Positions 12,004 through 17,620 of a DNA stretch of 20,321 bases are shown piece by piece; position 1 is the stretch's first letter; each line of letters opens with the position of its first letter. Origin of the DNA: a virus. Both the position numbers and the translations under genes were made by a program. The DNA is taken from the IMG/VR virus record IMGVR_UViG_3300047564_000408, positions 1 through 20,321 of that record. One strand, written 5' to 3'. The notes below the pieces were generated by a model. It did not search any database. It saw only the letters and a list, made by a program, of their open reading frames with translations, and had not been told where the DNA came from.

Positions 12004-12206
12004 TGGGAAAAGGAAGCGCACCAAGACCGTTTACAGATAGACCTACGTTTGAAGATAACTGGGATAAGATATTCGGCAAGAAAAAGAAAGATGCCTATAC
12101 ATCACCGCATCTAATAGAATATGAACTTAACAAGTCAACAGGTGAGTTAGACAGATTATACGAAGGCACATCTAAGCCTAGTAGTGAGCAGTTTGATGGC
12201 GAGTAA
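12003..12206 (+). CDS. 67-aa conserved small phage protein (MGKGSxPRPF type)
   Basis: Start overlaps the previous stop (TAATG). The N-terminus GKGSAPRPF followed by NWDKIFGKKKK is a pattern I recall from many small phage proteins of early or ninR-like regions. The first half is basic, the second acidic, without predicted globular domain. It could bind DNA or a host protein; no function is known to me. Confidence 0.65.
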   Translation: MGKGSAPRPFTDRPTFEDNWDKIFGKKKKDAYTSPHLIEYELNKSTGELDRLYEGTSKPSSEQFDGE

Positions 12207-12516
12207 ATCACCTACGCAATTATCATTAGCTAAACTAAGAGAAGAAGGATACACTTGTTGGATTACAGAGCATTGGAATAATTGGAGTAAGACTAGACAA
12301 GACTTATTTGGCTTCATAGATATACTAGCTCTAAAAGGAAAAGAAACATTAGCTGTCCAAACAACTTCAGCAGGTAACATGAGTGCTAGATGTAAAAAAA
12401 TAGCTGACCATGAAAATGTAGGTGCAGTTCGTGAAGCAGGTTGGACTATTCATGTGCATGGTTGGCATCAAGACGATAAAAGGAAATGGCATTGCAAAGT
12501 GAAAGATGTATCGTGA
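12196..12516 (+). CDS. PD-(D/E)XK-like nuclease / Holliday-junction-resolvase-like protein
   Basis: 106 aa from ATG 12196 (an upstream GTG at 12184 would add four residues). Layout: a first helix (SPTQLSLAKLREEGY), a strand with EHW, then the RQDLFGFIDILAL block (Asp36, Asp42) and TLAVQTTSAGNMSAR, followed by a helix and a WHC/HGW-rich end. This is the order of a minimal PD-(D/E)XK fold: D in 'IDILAL' and Gln55 in 'AVQTT' at the place of the usual E-x-K. The Q variant is known in some nucleases of this fold. In an operon with NinB and an HNH-like gene it could be the junction resolvase. It overlaps both neighbours. Confidence 0.65.
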   Translation: MASKSPTQLSLAKLREEGYTCWITEHWNNWSKTRQDLFGFIDILALKGKETLAVQTTSAGNMSARCKKIADHENVGAVREAGWTIHVHGWHQDDKRKWHCKVKDVS

Positions 12517-12857
12517 AAGAAAAGATATTAGCTTATCTTACAGAACCACGAACAATAAACGACATAGCAGCACATATACAATCTAACTATCCTATTACAA
12601 AGAACATACTTGTAGAGATGAGAGATGCAAATGTTATTCATGCTTACAAAGATAACCAAGATAGACTCATGCACTATTACGTGCCACAACCACATCCACT
12701 ACAAACTATATTTGGACACACAGCAAACTTTACAGATGACCAGATAAAAGGAATTATCATACATAATGCAGATGACGCTAAACATAACTTGCAACAAAGA
12801 ACCACACAAGAAACATTTGGACAAAGCGTAGCATATACGCTAACACAATATGATTAG
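12513..12857 (+). CDS. Winged-helix/HTH protein
   Basis: 114 aa from GTG 12513, which overlaps the previous stop as GTGA; ATG 12486 (123 aa) is the alternative. The first 55 residues read as a winged helix: KEKILAYLTEP, TINDIAAHIQ (turn helix), PITKNILVEMRDANVI (recognition helix and wing), then a strand YYVPQ. The rest is polar and Gln/His/Thr-rich, probably unstructured. It may be a transcription regulator or replication accessory protein. Its place just before the Q-like gene fits a role in early-to-late control. Confidence 0.6.
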   Translation: MKEKILAYLTEPRTINDIAAHIQSNYPITKNILVEMRDANVIHAYKDNQDRLMHYYVPQPHPLQTIFGHTANFTDDQIKGIIIHNADDAKHNLQQRTTQETFGQSVAYTLTQYD

Positions 12858-13179
12858 TATGGAACGCTTATTATCTATCCTTGAGGATTGGGGTAGGTGG
12901 ATGGATTGGGATAATCACAAACTAGGTTATCCATCTAAAAGCATAGGTATGTCATCAGGTGGTGAGTCAACCTCAGAGGTCTTTGAAGAAATGTGTTCAG
13001 CTCAAGACATGAGTAACATACGCACTATACACGCTATCATACATAGCCTAGAACAAGGACAACAAGACGCTATCTATGCTAAATACTTAGGTGCTAAACC
13101 ACCACTAGCTTACCCATGGCAATTAGACATGGCATACGATAATCTCTTGGTAATTGCAGGAAGACGGATAAACGCATAA
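12850..13179 (+). CDS. Q-like late antiterminator
   Basis: 109 aa; the ATG overlaps the previous stop region by eight bases, and ATG 12859 is an alternative. The start RLLSILEDWGRWMDW...LGYPS resembles the N-terminal signature of the phage 82-type Q family (LERWGAWA...), and the second half holds an HTH-like arrangement (IHAIIHSLEQGQQDAIYAKYLG, then a helix to the end). The strongest support is context: it is the last gene of the early operon and is followed directly by a strong promoter and, about 80 bases later, an intrinsic terminator, before the late genes. Q proteins load on polymerase at such promoters and let it pass the terminator. The family call is from recall. Confidence 0.65.
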   Translation: MISMERLLSILEDWGRWMDWDNHKLGYPSKSIGMSSGGESTSEVFEEMCSAQDMSNIRTIHAIIHSLEQGQQDAIYAKYLGAKPPLAYPWQLDMAYDNLLVIAGRRINA

Positions 13180-13184
13180 ACTTG

Positions 13185-13214
13185 TTGAACAGAAATAGCA
13201 AAGTATGCTATAAT
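13185..13214 (+). promoter_or_regulatory. Strong late promoter (pR'-like)
   Basis: TTGAAC (13185-13190), an 18-base spacer, and an extended -10 TGCTATAAT with the perfect hexamer TATAAT at 13209-13214. It is the best promoter I see in the window. RNA should start near 13221. It stands five bases after the Q-like gene and ahead of all packaging genes, so it is the likely start of late transcription. Confidence 0.75.
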
Positions 13215-13220
13215 AACGCC

Positions 13221-13300
13221 TGTTGGACAACTCCTGTCCGTAAGAAACGTAATTCTACAAAAGCCTGACTGCACTCTCTCCGTGGTTGGGCTTTTTCTTT
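13221..13300 (+). ncRNA. Short leader RNA between late promoter and terminator
   Basis: Transcription from the promoter at 13185-13214 and stop at 13259-13300 would give an RNA of about 80 nt. Its 5' end can form a hairpin (GGACA 13225-13229 with TGTCC 13235-13239, loop ACTCC), followed by a single-stranded A-rich stretch and the terminator hairpin. It corresponds in position to the lambda 6S RNA, the attenuated pR' transcript. The ends are predicted. Confidence 0.5.
13259..13300 (+). terminator. Intrinsic terminator in the late leader (tR'-like)
   Basis: AAAAGCCTGAC (13259-13269) pairs with GTTGGGCTTTT (13285-13295) over 11 positions including two G-T pairs; CAC and GTG can extend it above a bulge. 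The tract TTTTTCTTTT follows at 13292-13301. This is a convincing rho-independent terminator placed before, not after, the late genes, so readthrough must be regulated or partial. Confidence 0.8.
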
Positions 13301-13303
13301 TAT

Positions 13304-13477
13304 ATGAAGCTATCTATTTGCGAACAATGTGGTGAACCATTTGACTTCACCGAGTATACTCTTTGTAACGATTGTAGATACGACCACCGATTTATAAAGT
13401 TAAGGAAAAGCTATGAAGAAACCAACAACGAAAAAGGGCAAGATGGCGAAAGTCAGCAAAGTGATGAAAGAATTTAA
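13304..13477 (+). CDS. 57-aa zinc-finger-like protein
   Basis: Start set at ATG 13304; a longer frame from TTG 13286 lies in the terminator and is unlikely. Residues 6-9 (CEQC) and 21-24 (CNDC) form a four-Cys zinc site, followed by a basic helix (YDHRFIKLRKSYEE) and a polar tail. It may bind nucleic acid. First gene after the late leader. No clear ribosome binding site is present, because the terminator T-tract stands directly before the start. It overlaps the next gene by 65 bases. Confidence 0.5.
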   Translation: MKLSICEQCGEPFDFTEYTLCNDCRYDHRFIKLRKSYEETNNEKGQDGESQQSDERI

Positions 13478-13589
13478 AACAGGTTCATTACATTCAGGTA
13501 AAGGTGGTAAAGTAGTAAAATCTCCTAAACAAGCTATCGCTATTGCACTTAGCGAAGCTGGTATGTCTAAAAAAAAGAAAGGTAAATAA
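13413..13589 (+). CDS. Small Lys-rich protein (DUF6496-like)
   Basis: 58 aa with AAGGA a few bases before ATG 13413. Lys-rich at both ends (MKKPTTKKGKMAKVSKVMKEF and KKKKGK), with the central block SGKGGKVVKSPKQAIAIALSEAG, which I recall as the hallmark of a family of tiny basic proteins found in phages and bacteria (DUF6496). The charge suggests binding to DNA or RNA. First of four consecutive small basic genes. Function unknown. Confidence 0.7.
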   Translation: MKKPTTKKGKMAKVSKVMKEFKTGSLHSGKGGKVVKSPKQAIAIALSEAGMSKKKKGK

Positions 13590-13591
13590 TT

Positions 13592-13723
13592 ATGCCAATG
13601 GTAAACGGAAAGAAATACGCATATACTAAAACAGGTATGGCAGCAGCTAAAAAAGCAGCAAGCAAATCAGGTAAAAAAATGGTTTCTAAACCTGCAAAGA
13701 AAGCTATGAAAAATGGCAAATAA
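13592..13723 (+). CDS. Small Lys/Ala-rich protein
   Basis: 43 aa, of which about one third are Lys. The sequence begins MPMVNGKKYAYTKTGMAAAKKAA and resembles tiny phage proteins I recall that start M-P-x-V-N-G-K-K-Y-x-Y. It starts two bases after the previous stop and overlaps the next gene by 11 bases. Probably nucleic-acid binding; no fold is predicted. Confidence 0.65.
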   Translation: MPMVNGKKYAYTKTGMAAAKKAASKSGKKMVSKPAKKAMKNGK

Positions 13724-13868
13724 GCCAGGTCTCTACGCAAACATTGCAGCCAAAAGAGCTAGAATAAAAGCTGGTTCAGGCGAAAAGATGCGCAAAGTAG
13801 GAAGTAAAGGCGCACCTACAGCTATGCAATTTAAACAAGCAGCAAAGACAGCAAAGAAAAAGAAATGA
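13713..13868 (+). CDS. Small Lys-rich protein (MANKPGLYANI type)
   Basis: 51 aa. The N-terminal block NKPGLYANIAAKRARIKAGSGEKMRK followed by GSKGAP, and a Lys-rich end, match a small protein type I recall from many phages. It starts inside the previous gene and couples to the next by ATGA. Strong positive charge suggests DNA or RNA binding, perhaps DNA packing in the head. Function not established. Confidence 0.7.
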   Translation: MANKPGLYANIAAKRARIKAGSGEKMRKVGSKGAPTAMQFKQAAKTAKKKK

Positions 13869-14158
13869 GTGTTTGGCAAAAGAAAGCAGGTAAGAACCCT
13901 AAAGGTGGCTTAAACGCTAAAGGTCGTGCCTCATACAATAGAGAAACAGGTGGTAATTTAAAAGCACCAGTAAAGTCAGGCGATAATCCTAGACGTGCAT
14001 CTTTCCTAGCAAGAATGGGTAATATGCCAGGACCAGAACGCAAACCTAACGGTGAACCAACAAGACTATTACTATCACTAAAAGCATGGGGAGCATCTAG
14101 CAAAGCAGACGCAAAAGCGAAAGCTAAAGCTATAAGCGCAAGAAACAAAAAGAAGTAA
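13865..14158 (+). CDS. Basic protein, DUF6321-like
   Basis: 97 aa, very basic. Carries the full set of blocks I associate with DUF6321: GGLNAKGRASYNRETGGNLKAPVK, NPRRASFLARMGNMPGP, GEPTRLLLSLKAWGASSKADAKAKA. The family is found in phages and some bacterial genomes and has no proven function. It is the last of the four tandem basic genes and overlaps the glycosyltransferase gene by one base (TAATG). Late expression and charge make a virion or DNA-packing role possible. Confidence 0.75.
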   Translation: MSVWQKKAGKNPKGGLNAKGRASYNRETGGNLKAPVKSGDNPRRASFLARMGNMPGPERKPNGEPTRLLLSLKAWGASSKADAKAKAKAISARNKKK

Positions 14159-14865
14159 TGCTGAAATTAGATATATACGTAGGATATGACGGTAAGGTTG
14201 AGCCTGTGGCTTATCATAACTTTTGCCAGTCAATCATAGAAAAGTCATCTATACCGGTAAGTTTTACACCATTAGCATTAAATACTTTAAAAGACTACGA
14301 AGAAACACATAAAGACGGTAGCAACGCATTTATCTACTCACGCTTTTTAGTGCCATATCTAAACAACTTTAAAGGTATTGCACTATTTGTAGATGGCGAT
14401 ATGACGTGCCGCACAGACATTGCAGAGATACTGGCGAACTTTGATAATGACGAAGCAGTCAAAGTCGTAAAGCATAACTACACAACAAAGCATCCTATCA
14501 AGTATCTAGGTGCAAAGAACGAAGACTATCCTAAAAAGAATTGGTCAAGTGTTATGTTATGGAATTGTTCACATTGGTTAAACCGTCAGCTAACACCTAA
14601 GTTTATTCAAGAGCAAACAGGTAAATACCTACACAGGTTTGAATGGCTCAAATATCCTGAAGAGCAAGTAGGTAAGCTAGACGAAACATGGAACTGGCTA
14701 GAAACAGAATACGAATACAACCCAGATGCTAAGTTAGTGCATCATACATTAGGCACACCATGCTTTAAAGACTATCAGAATACAGACTATAGTCAAGAAT
14801 GGTGGGAAACATACCAAAGAATGATATACCCACTTAAGGGAAACAAACGACAATCGGAGTTATAA
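14158..14865 (+). CDS. GT8-like glycosyltransferase (GT-A fold)
   Basis: 235 aa. Starts with the LDIYVGYDGKVEPVAYHNFCQSI block typical of phage GT-A enzymes that resemble family 8; FVDGDM at 78-82 is the DxD metal and nucleotide-sugar site; NWSSVMLWNC (128-137) and VHHTLGTPC near 196-203 are further family-like blocks. No signal peptide or membrane segment, so it acts in the cytoplasm. Possible targets are host surface precursors, phage DNA bases, or virion proteins; the sequence does not decide. It is in the late operon just before the zeta-like kinase and the terminase genes. Confidence 0.8.
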   Translation: MLKLDIYVGYDGKVEPVAYHNFCQSIIEKSSIPVSFTPLALNTLKDYEETHKDGSNAFIYSRFLVPYLNNFKGIALFVDGDMTCRTDIAEILANFDNDEAVKVVKHNYTTKHPIKYLGAKNEDYPKKNWSSVMLWNCSHWLNRQLTPKFIQEQTGKYLHRFEWLKYPEEQVGKLDETWNWLETEYEYNPDAKLVHHTLGTPCFKDYQNTDYSQEWWETYQRMIYPLKGNKRQSEL

Positions 14866-14866
14866 T

Positions 14867-15934
14867 ATGGCATTATTAAACACATGGGCAAGTCAGCAAG
14901 ACCCAAATAGTTTATCGCCATTAGACCGTGCTTTAAATACTTATATTCAACAAGGTAATGCTCCATTATCATATTTATTACGTGGCGATACACAAGGTTT
15001 ATTAAAAGATATAAATACGCCTAGACCTGTTAACATTACTCAGGATATGATGAATACAGCTTTAAATGTTAATCCTGTATCTGGGTTATTAAGCAAAGCA
15101 ATTACTCAAGGACCAAAATATAGTTCTTTGTTAGGTAAATCAGATGTAGAACAGTCTGCAACCAATAGATTAATTACACAATACCCAGAACTTAAACAAC
15201 AATATAATACTTTAGATTTACCCCATGCTGAAACAAAAGGTGGTAGAATATTAAATACTGATGCTGCAAGAGAGTTATTTCCTGAATATCAGGCAAATAG
15301 AACGTTATCTGCACAAGTGCATGAACCAGCAAGTACATTTGTTAAGAACTTATATGCAGAAAAACTATCTCAACCTACACCTAAAGGTTATGATAGTACA
15401 GTAGTATTTACAGCAGGTGGAACTGGAGCTGGTAAATCAAAAGCAATACAACAAGCATCTCAAGCAGCTTCTGATACAATTAATAAAGCTGAAATGATTT
15501 ATGATACAAACATGAATACATTTAAGTCAGCAGATGATAAAATACAACAAGCATTAAAAGCAGGTCGTGATGTAAGAATATTTTATACTTATCGTGACCC
15601 AATAGAGTCATTAACAAAAGGAGCTTTACCTAGAGCTTCAGGTATAGAAGCAACTTTTGGTTCTGGTAGAACAGTACCATTATCAGAACATTTAAAAACA
15701 CACGTTGGTTCTAGAAAAACTATAGATGAATTAGCTTCTAAATATAAAGATAACCCAAACGTACAAATTTCAGCAATTGACAATTCTAGAGGAAAAGGCA
15801 ACTCTAGAAGAATAGAGTTAAGCGATTTGCCAAAATTAAATGAAAAAGCATTAAGGAGACAATTAAGTGAAGCCCTTGAACAATCCAAATCAAACATATC
15901 AGAAGCAATCTACACAGGCACAAAAGATTACTAA
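14867..15934 (+). CDS. Zeta-toxin-like P-loop kinase with long N-terminal region
   Basis: 355 aa. Residues 1-170 are polar with no known domain. From 174 the sequence reads STVVFTAGGTGAGKSKAIQQ, a Walker A (184-191) of the zeta-toxin type, followed by IYDTNM and a helix, then RDVRIFYTYRDPIES (strand-loop with Arg), and a variable C-terminal part. Zeta toxins phosphorylate UDP-N-acetylglucosamine or other small substrates and stop wall synthesis; phage zeta-like domains are also found in virion-linked proteins. No epsilon antitoxin gene precedes it, but a 51-aa gene overlaps its 3' end. Located between glycosyltransferase and terminase genes. It could be a late host-poisoning enzyme or a virion-carried effector; a mere structural ATPase is less likely. 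Confidence 0.7.
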   Translation: MALLNTWASQQDPNSLSPLDRALNTYIQQGNAPLSYLLRGDTQGLLKDINTPRPVNITQDMMNTALNVNPVSGLLSKAITQGPKYSSLLGKSDVEQSATNRLITQYPELKQQYNTLDLPHAETKGGRILNTDAARELFPEYQANRTLSAQVHEPASTFVKNLYAEKLSQPTPKGYDSTVVFTAGGTGAGKSKAIQQASQAASDTINKAEMIYDTNMNTFKSADDKIQQALKAGRDVRIFYTYRDPIESLTKGALPRASGIEATFGSGRTVPLSEHLKTHVGSRKTIDELASKYKDNPNVQISAIDNSRGKGNSRRIELSDLPKLNEKALRRQLSEALEQSKSNISEAIYTGTKDY

Positions 15935-16022
15935 CAATAAAAAAGTAGATGATATTCAAAATAAAATGGCAGATGAATTAGTAAATGCCTTAAATGCCTA
16001 TACAAAAAAACAAGGGTACTAA
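15867..16022 (+). CDS. 51-aa polar protein overlapping the zeta-like gene
   Basis: GTG start at 15867 with AAGGAG about eight bases upstream, inside the last 68 bases of the kinase gene, in another frame. The product is polar, Gln/Asn/Lys-rich, without Cys or membrane segment, and ends with a helix (DDIQNKMADELVNALNAYTKK). It fills the stretch before the small terminase gene. The overlap may mean coupled translation, as in some toxin-partner pairs; its role is unknown. Confidence 0.55.
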   Translation: MKPLNNPNQTYQKQSTQAQKITNNKKVDDIQNKMADELVNALNAYTKKQGY

Positions 16023-16030
16023 AATCAAGG

Positions 16031-16052
16031 GCAACCAACCTTAGGGAGTTGC
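16031..16052 (+). promoter_or_regulatory. Hairpin holding the terS ribosome binding site
   Basis: GCAAC (16031-16035) pairs with GTTGC (16048-16052). AGGGAG (16043-16048), the Shine-Dalgarno site of terS, lies in the loop and edge of the stem, ten bases before ATG 16059. It might moderate terS translation. A five-base stem is short, so this could be chance. Confidence 0.3.
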
Positions 16053-16058
16053 AATATT

Positions 16059-16388
16059 ATGGATAACGAAGAACGAAAAAGACTAGCAGCAGAACGTAGC
16101 TCTGAAGCAAACCGAGGGAACACTCACTCTAGTAAAATCAATAGGTTAGCAGCAGATACACTTAGACGTGTTTTAATACAAGAAGAAGCTATTAGATTAC
16201 GTAATGTTACAGAAGCATTAGTAGCTAAAGCAGAGAGTGGTGATATATCAGCTATTAAAGAAGTCTTTGATAGAATGGATGGTAAAGCTGTAGCTACTCA
16301 AGAATTAACAGGACCAGATGGTTCTAACTTACCTAGTGGAATAGGAATACTCTTTGTCAAGCCAGACGATAGCCAAGTTTCCGAATAA
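16059..16388 (+). CDS. terS: Terminase small subunit
   Basis: 109 aa, directly before the large terminase gene and overlapping it by 35 bases. The sequence is helical: a basic start with EERKRLAAERSSEANRGNTHSSKINRLAADTLRRVL, then GDISAIKEVFDRMDGKAVATQELTGPDGSNL, a block shared by small terminases and DUF5681-like proteins, and a C-terminal strand (GIGILFVKPDDS). It should recognise the packaging site on phage DNA and stimulate the large subunit. The pac/cos site is often in or near this gene, but none can be recognised by eye. Confidence 0.75.
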   Translation: MDNEERKRLAAERSSEANRGNTHSSKINRLAADTLRRVLIQEEAIRLRNVTEALVAKAESGDISAIKEVFDRMDGKAVATQELTGPDGSNLPSGIGILFVKPDDSQVSE

Positions 16389-17610
16389 ACTAGACTTCTT
16401 ATTTGAACCACACCGTTACAAAGTAGCATACGGTGGTAGAGGTTCAGGTAAGTCATGGTCATTCGCAAGAGCATTGCTTATAAAAGCAGCTAATGAACCA
16501 ACACGTGTCTTATGCGCACGTGAAATACAAAAGTCTATTAAGCAGTCAGTACATACATTACTTAATGACCAAATACAGTCTTTAGGTCTAGGAGCTTTCT
16601 ATGAAGTATTGGAAGCAGAGATACGTGGTCTTAACGGTAGCACGTTCAGTTTTACTGGGTTGGCTACTAATACTGTTGAGTCCATTAAGTCTTTTGAAGG
16701 ATGTGATATTGTCTGGGTGGAAGAGGCACAAACAGTATCAAAGAAGTCGTGGGATATTTTAATACCTACAATACGTAAACCTAATTCAGAAATATGGGTA
16801 TCATTTAACCCTAACATAGATACAGACGATACATACCAAAGGTTTGTAGTAGAGCCACCAGAGAACGCTAAAGTCGTTAAGGTTAATTACCAAGACAACC
16901 CTTGGTTTCCTGAAGTGTTAGAAATAGAACGTCAACACAGTCAAAAGACTAACCCTGACTATGCAAACATTTGGGAAGGTGAATGTAAAGCTGCTGTAGA
17001 TGGTGCTATCTATGCTAACGAGATAAGAGAAGCACAAGAGAATAACCGTATTACTACTGTACCTTATGACCCAATGCTCAAGGTTCATGTAGTGTTTGAC
17101 TTAGGGTTTAACGACTCTATGGCTATCATATTATGCCAACGTGGTGTTTCTGATATACGCATTATTAAATACATAGAAGATAATCATAGAACATTAGACA
17201 GTTTCTCATCTGAGATAAGGTCACTAAACTATAATTGGGGTACAATGTTCTTACCACATGATGGTAGGTCTAGGGATTATAAGTCAGGTCTGTCAGCAGA
17301 AGACATTATGAGAAAGCAAGGCTGGAGTGTTCGTATAGTTCCAGTATCAAGTATAGAAGCTGGTATTAAGATAGCTAGGATGCACTTCCATAAATGCTAT
17401 TTTGATAAGTCTACACAAAGACTATTAGAATGTTTAAAGAATTATAAGAGGTCAATTAACTCATCAACCAATGAACCAGGCGCACCTTTACATGATGAAT
17501 ACAGTCATGGTGCAGACGCATTTAGATATATGGCTACATCTGTAGAACAAATGAAGAATGAGTCTTGGGGTGGTGAGAAGATAATATATAACAACCGAAG
17601 TATCGTATAG
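16354..17610 (+). CDS. terL: Terminase large subunit (Terminase_3-like)
   Basis: 418 aa from TTG 16354, preceded by AGGA at a suitable distance and in line with the family start (LDFLFEPHRYKVAYGG). Walker A is GGRGSGKS (27-34); Walker B is IVWVEE with the catalytic Glu (119-124); the coupling region FNPN is at 151-154. The RNase H-like nuclease domain shows VVFDLGFND with Asp249, LPHDG with Asp303, and DEYSHGADAFRYM with Asp381 and Asp388. It is the motor that pumps DNA into the procapsid through the portal and cuts the concatemer. Complete motif set and usual length, so the call is firm. Confidence 0.93.
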   Translation: MSSQTIAKFPNKLDFLFEPHRYKVAYGGRGSGKSWSFARALLIKAANEPTRVLCAREIQKSIKQSVHTLLNDQIQSLGLGAFYEVLEAEIRGLNGSTFSFTGLATNTVESIKSFEGCDIVWVEEAQTVSKKSWDILIPTIRKPNSEIWVSFNPNIDTDDTYQRFVVEPPENAKVVKVNYQDNPWFPEVLEIERQHSQKTNPDYANIWEGECKAAVDGAIYANEIREAQENNRITTVPYDPMLKVHVVFDLGFNDSMAIILCQRGVSDIRIIKYIEDNHRTLDSFSSEIRSLNYNWGTMFLPHDGRSRDYKSGLSAEDIMRKQGWSVRIVPVSSIEAGIKIARMHFHKCYFDKSTQRLLECLKNYKRSINSSTNEPGAPLHDEYSHGADAFRYMATSVEQMKNESWGGEKIIYNNRSIV

Positions 17611-17620
17611 GAATTTACTG

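Noticed and set aside
13286-13303. TTG start for the zinc protein inside the terminator
   Set aside because: It would translate the terminator T-tract as Phe-rich residues; ATG 13304 gives the normal Cys-motif protein.
13831-14148. 105-aa minus-strand frame opposite the DUF6321-like gene
   Set aside because: It is the antisense of a gene with well-recognised blocks; its Ala/Leu/Phe-rich sequence is the expected complement of a Lys-rich gene.
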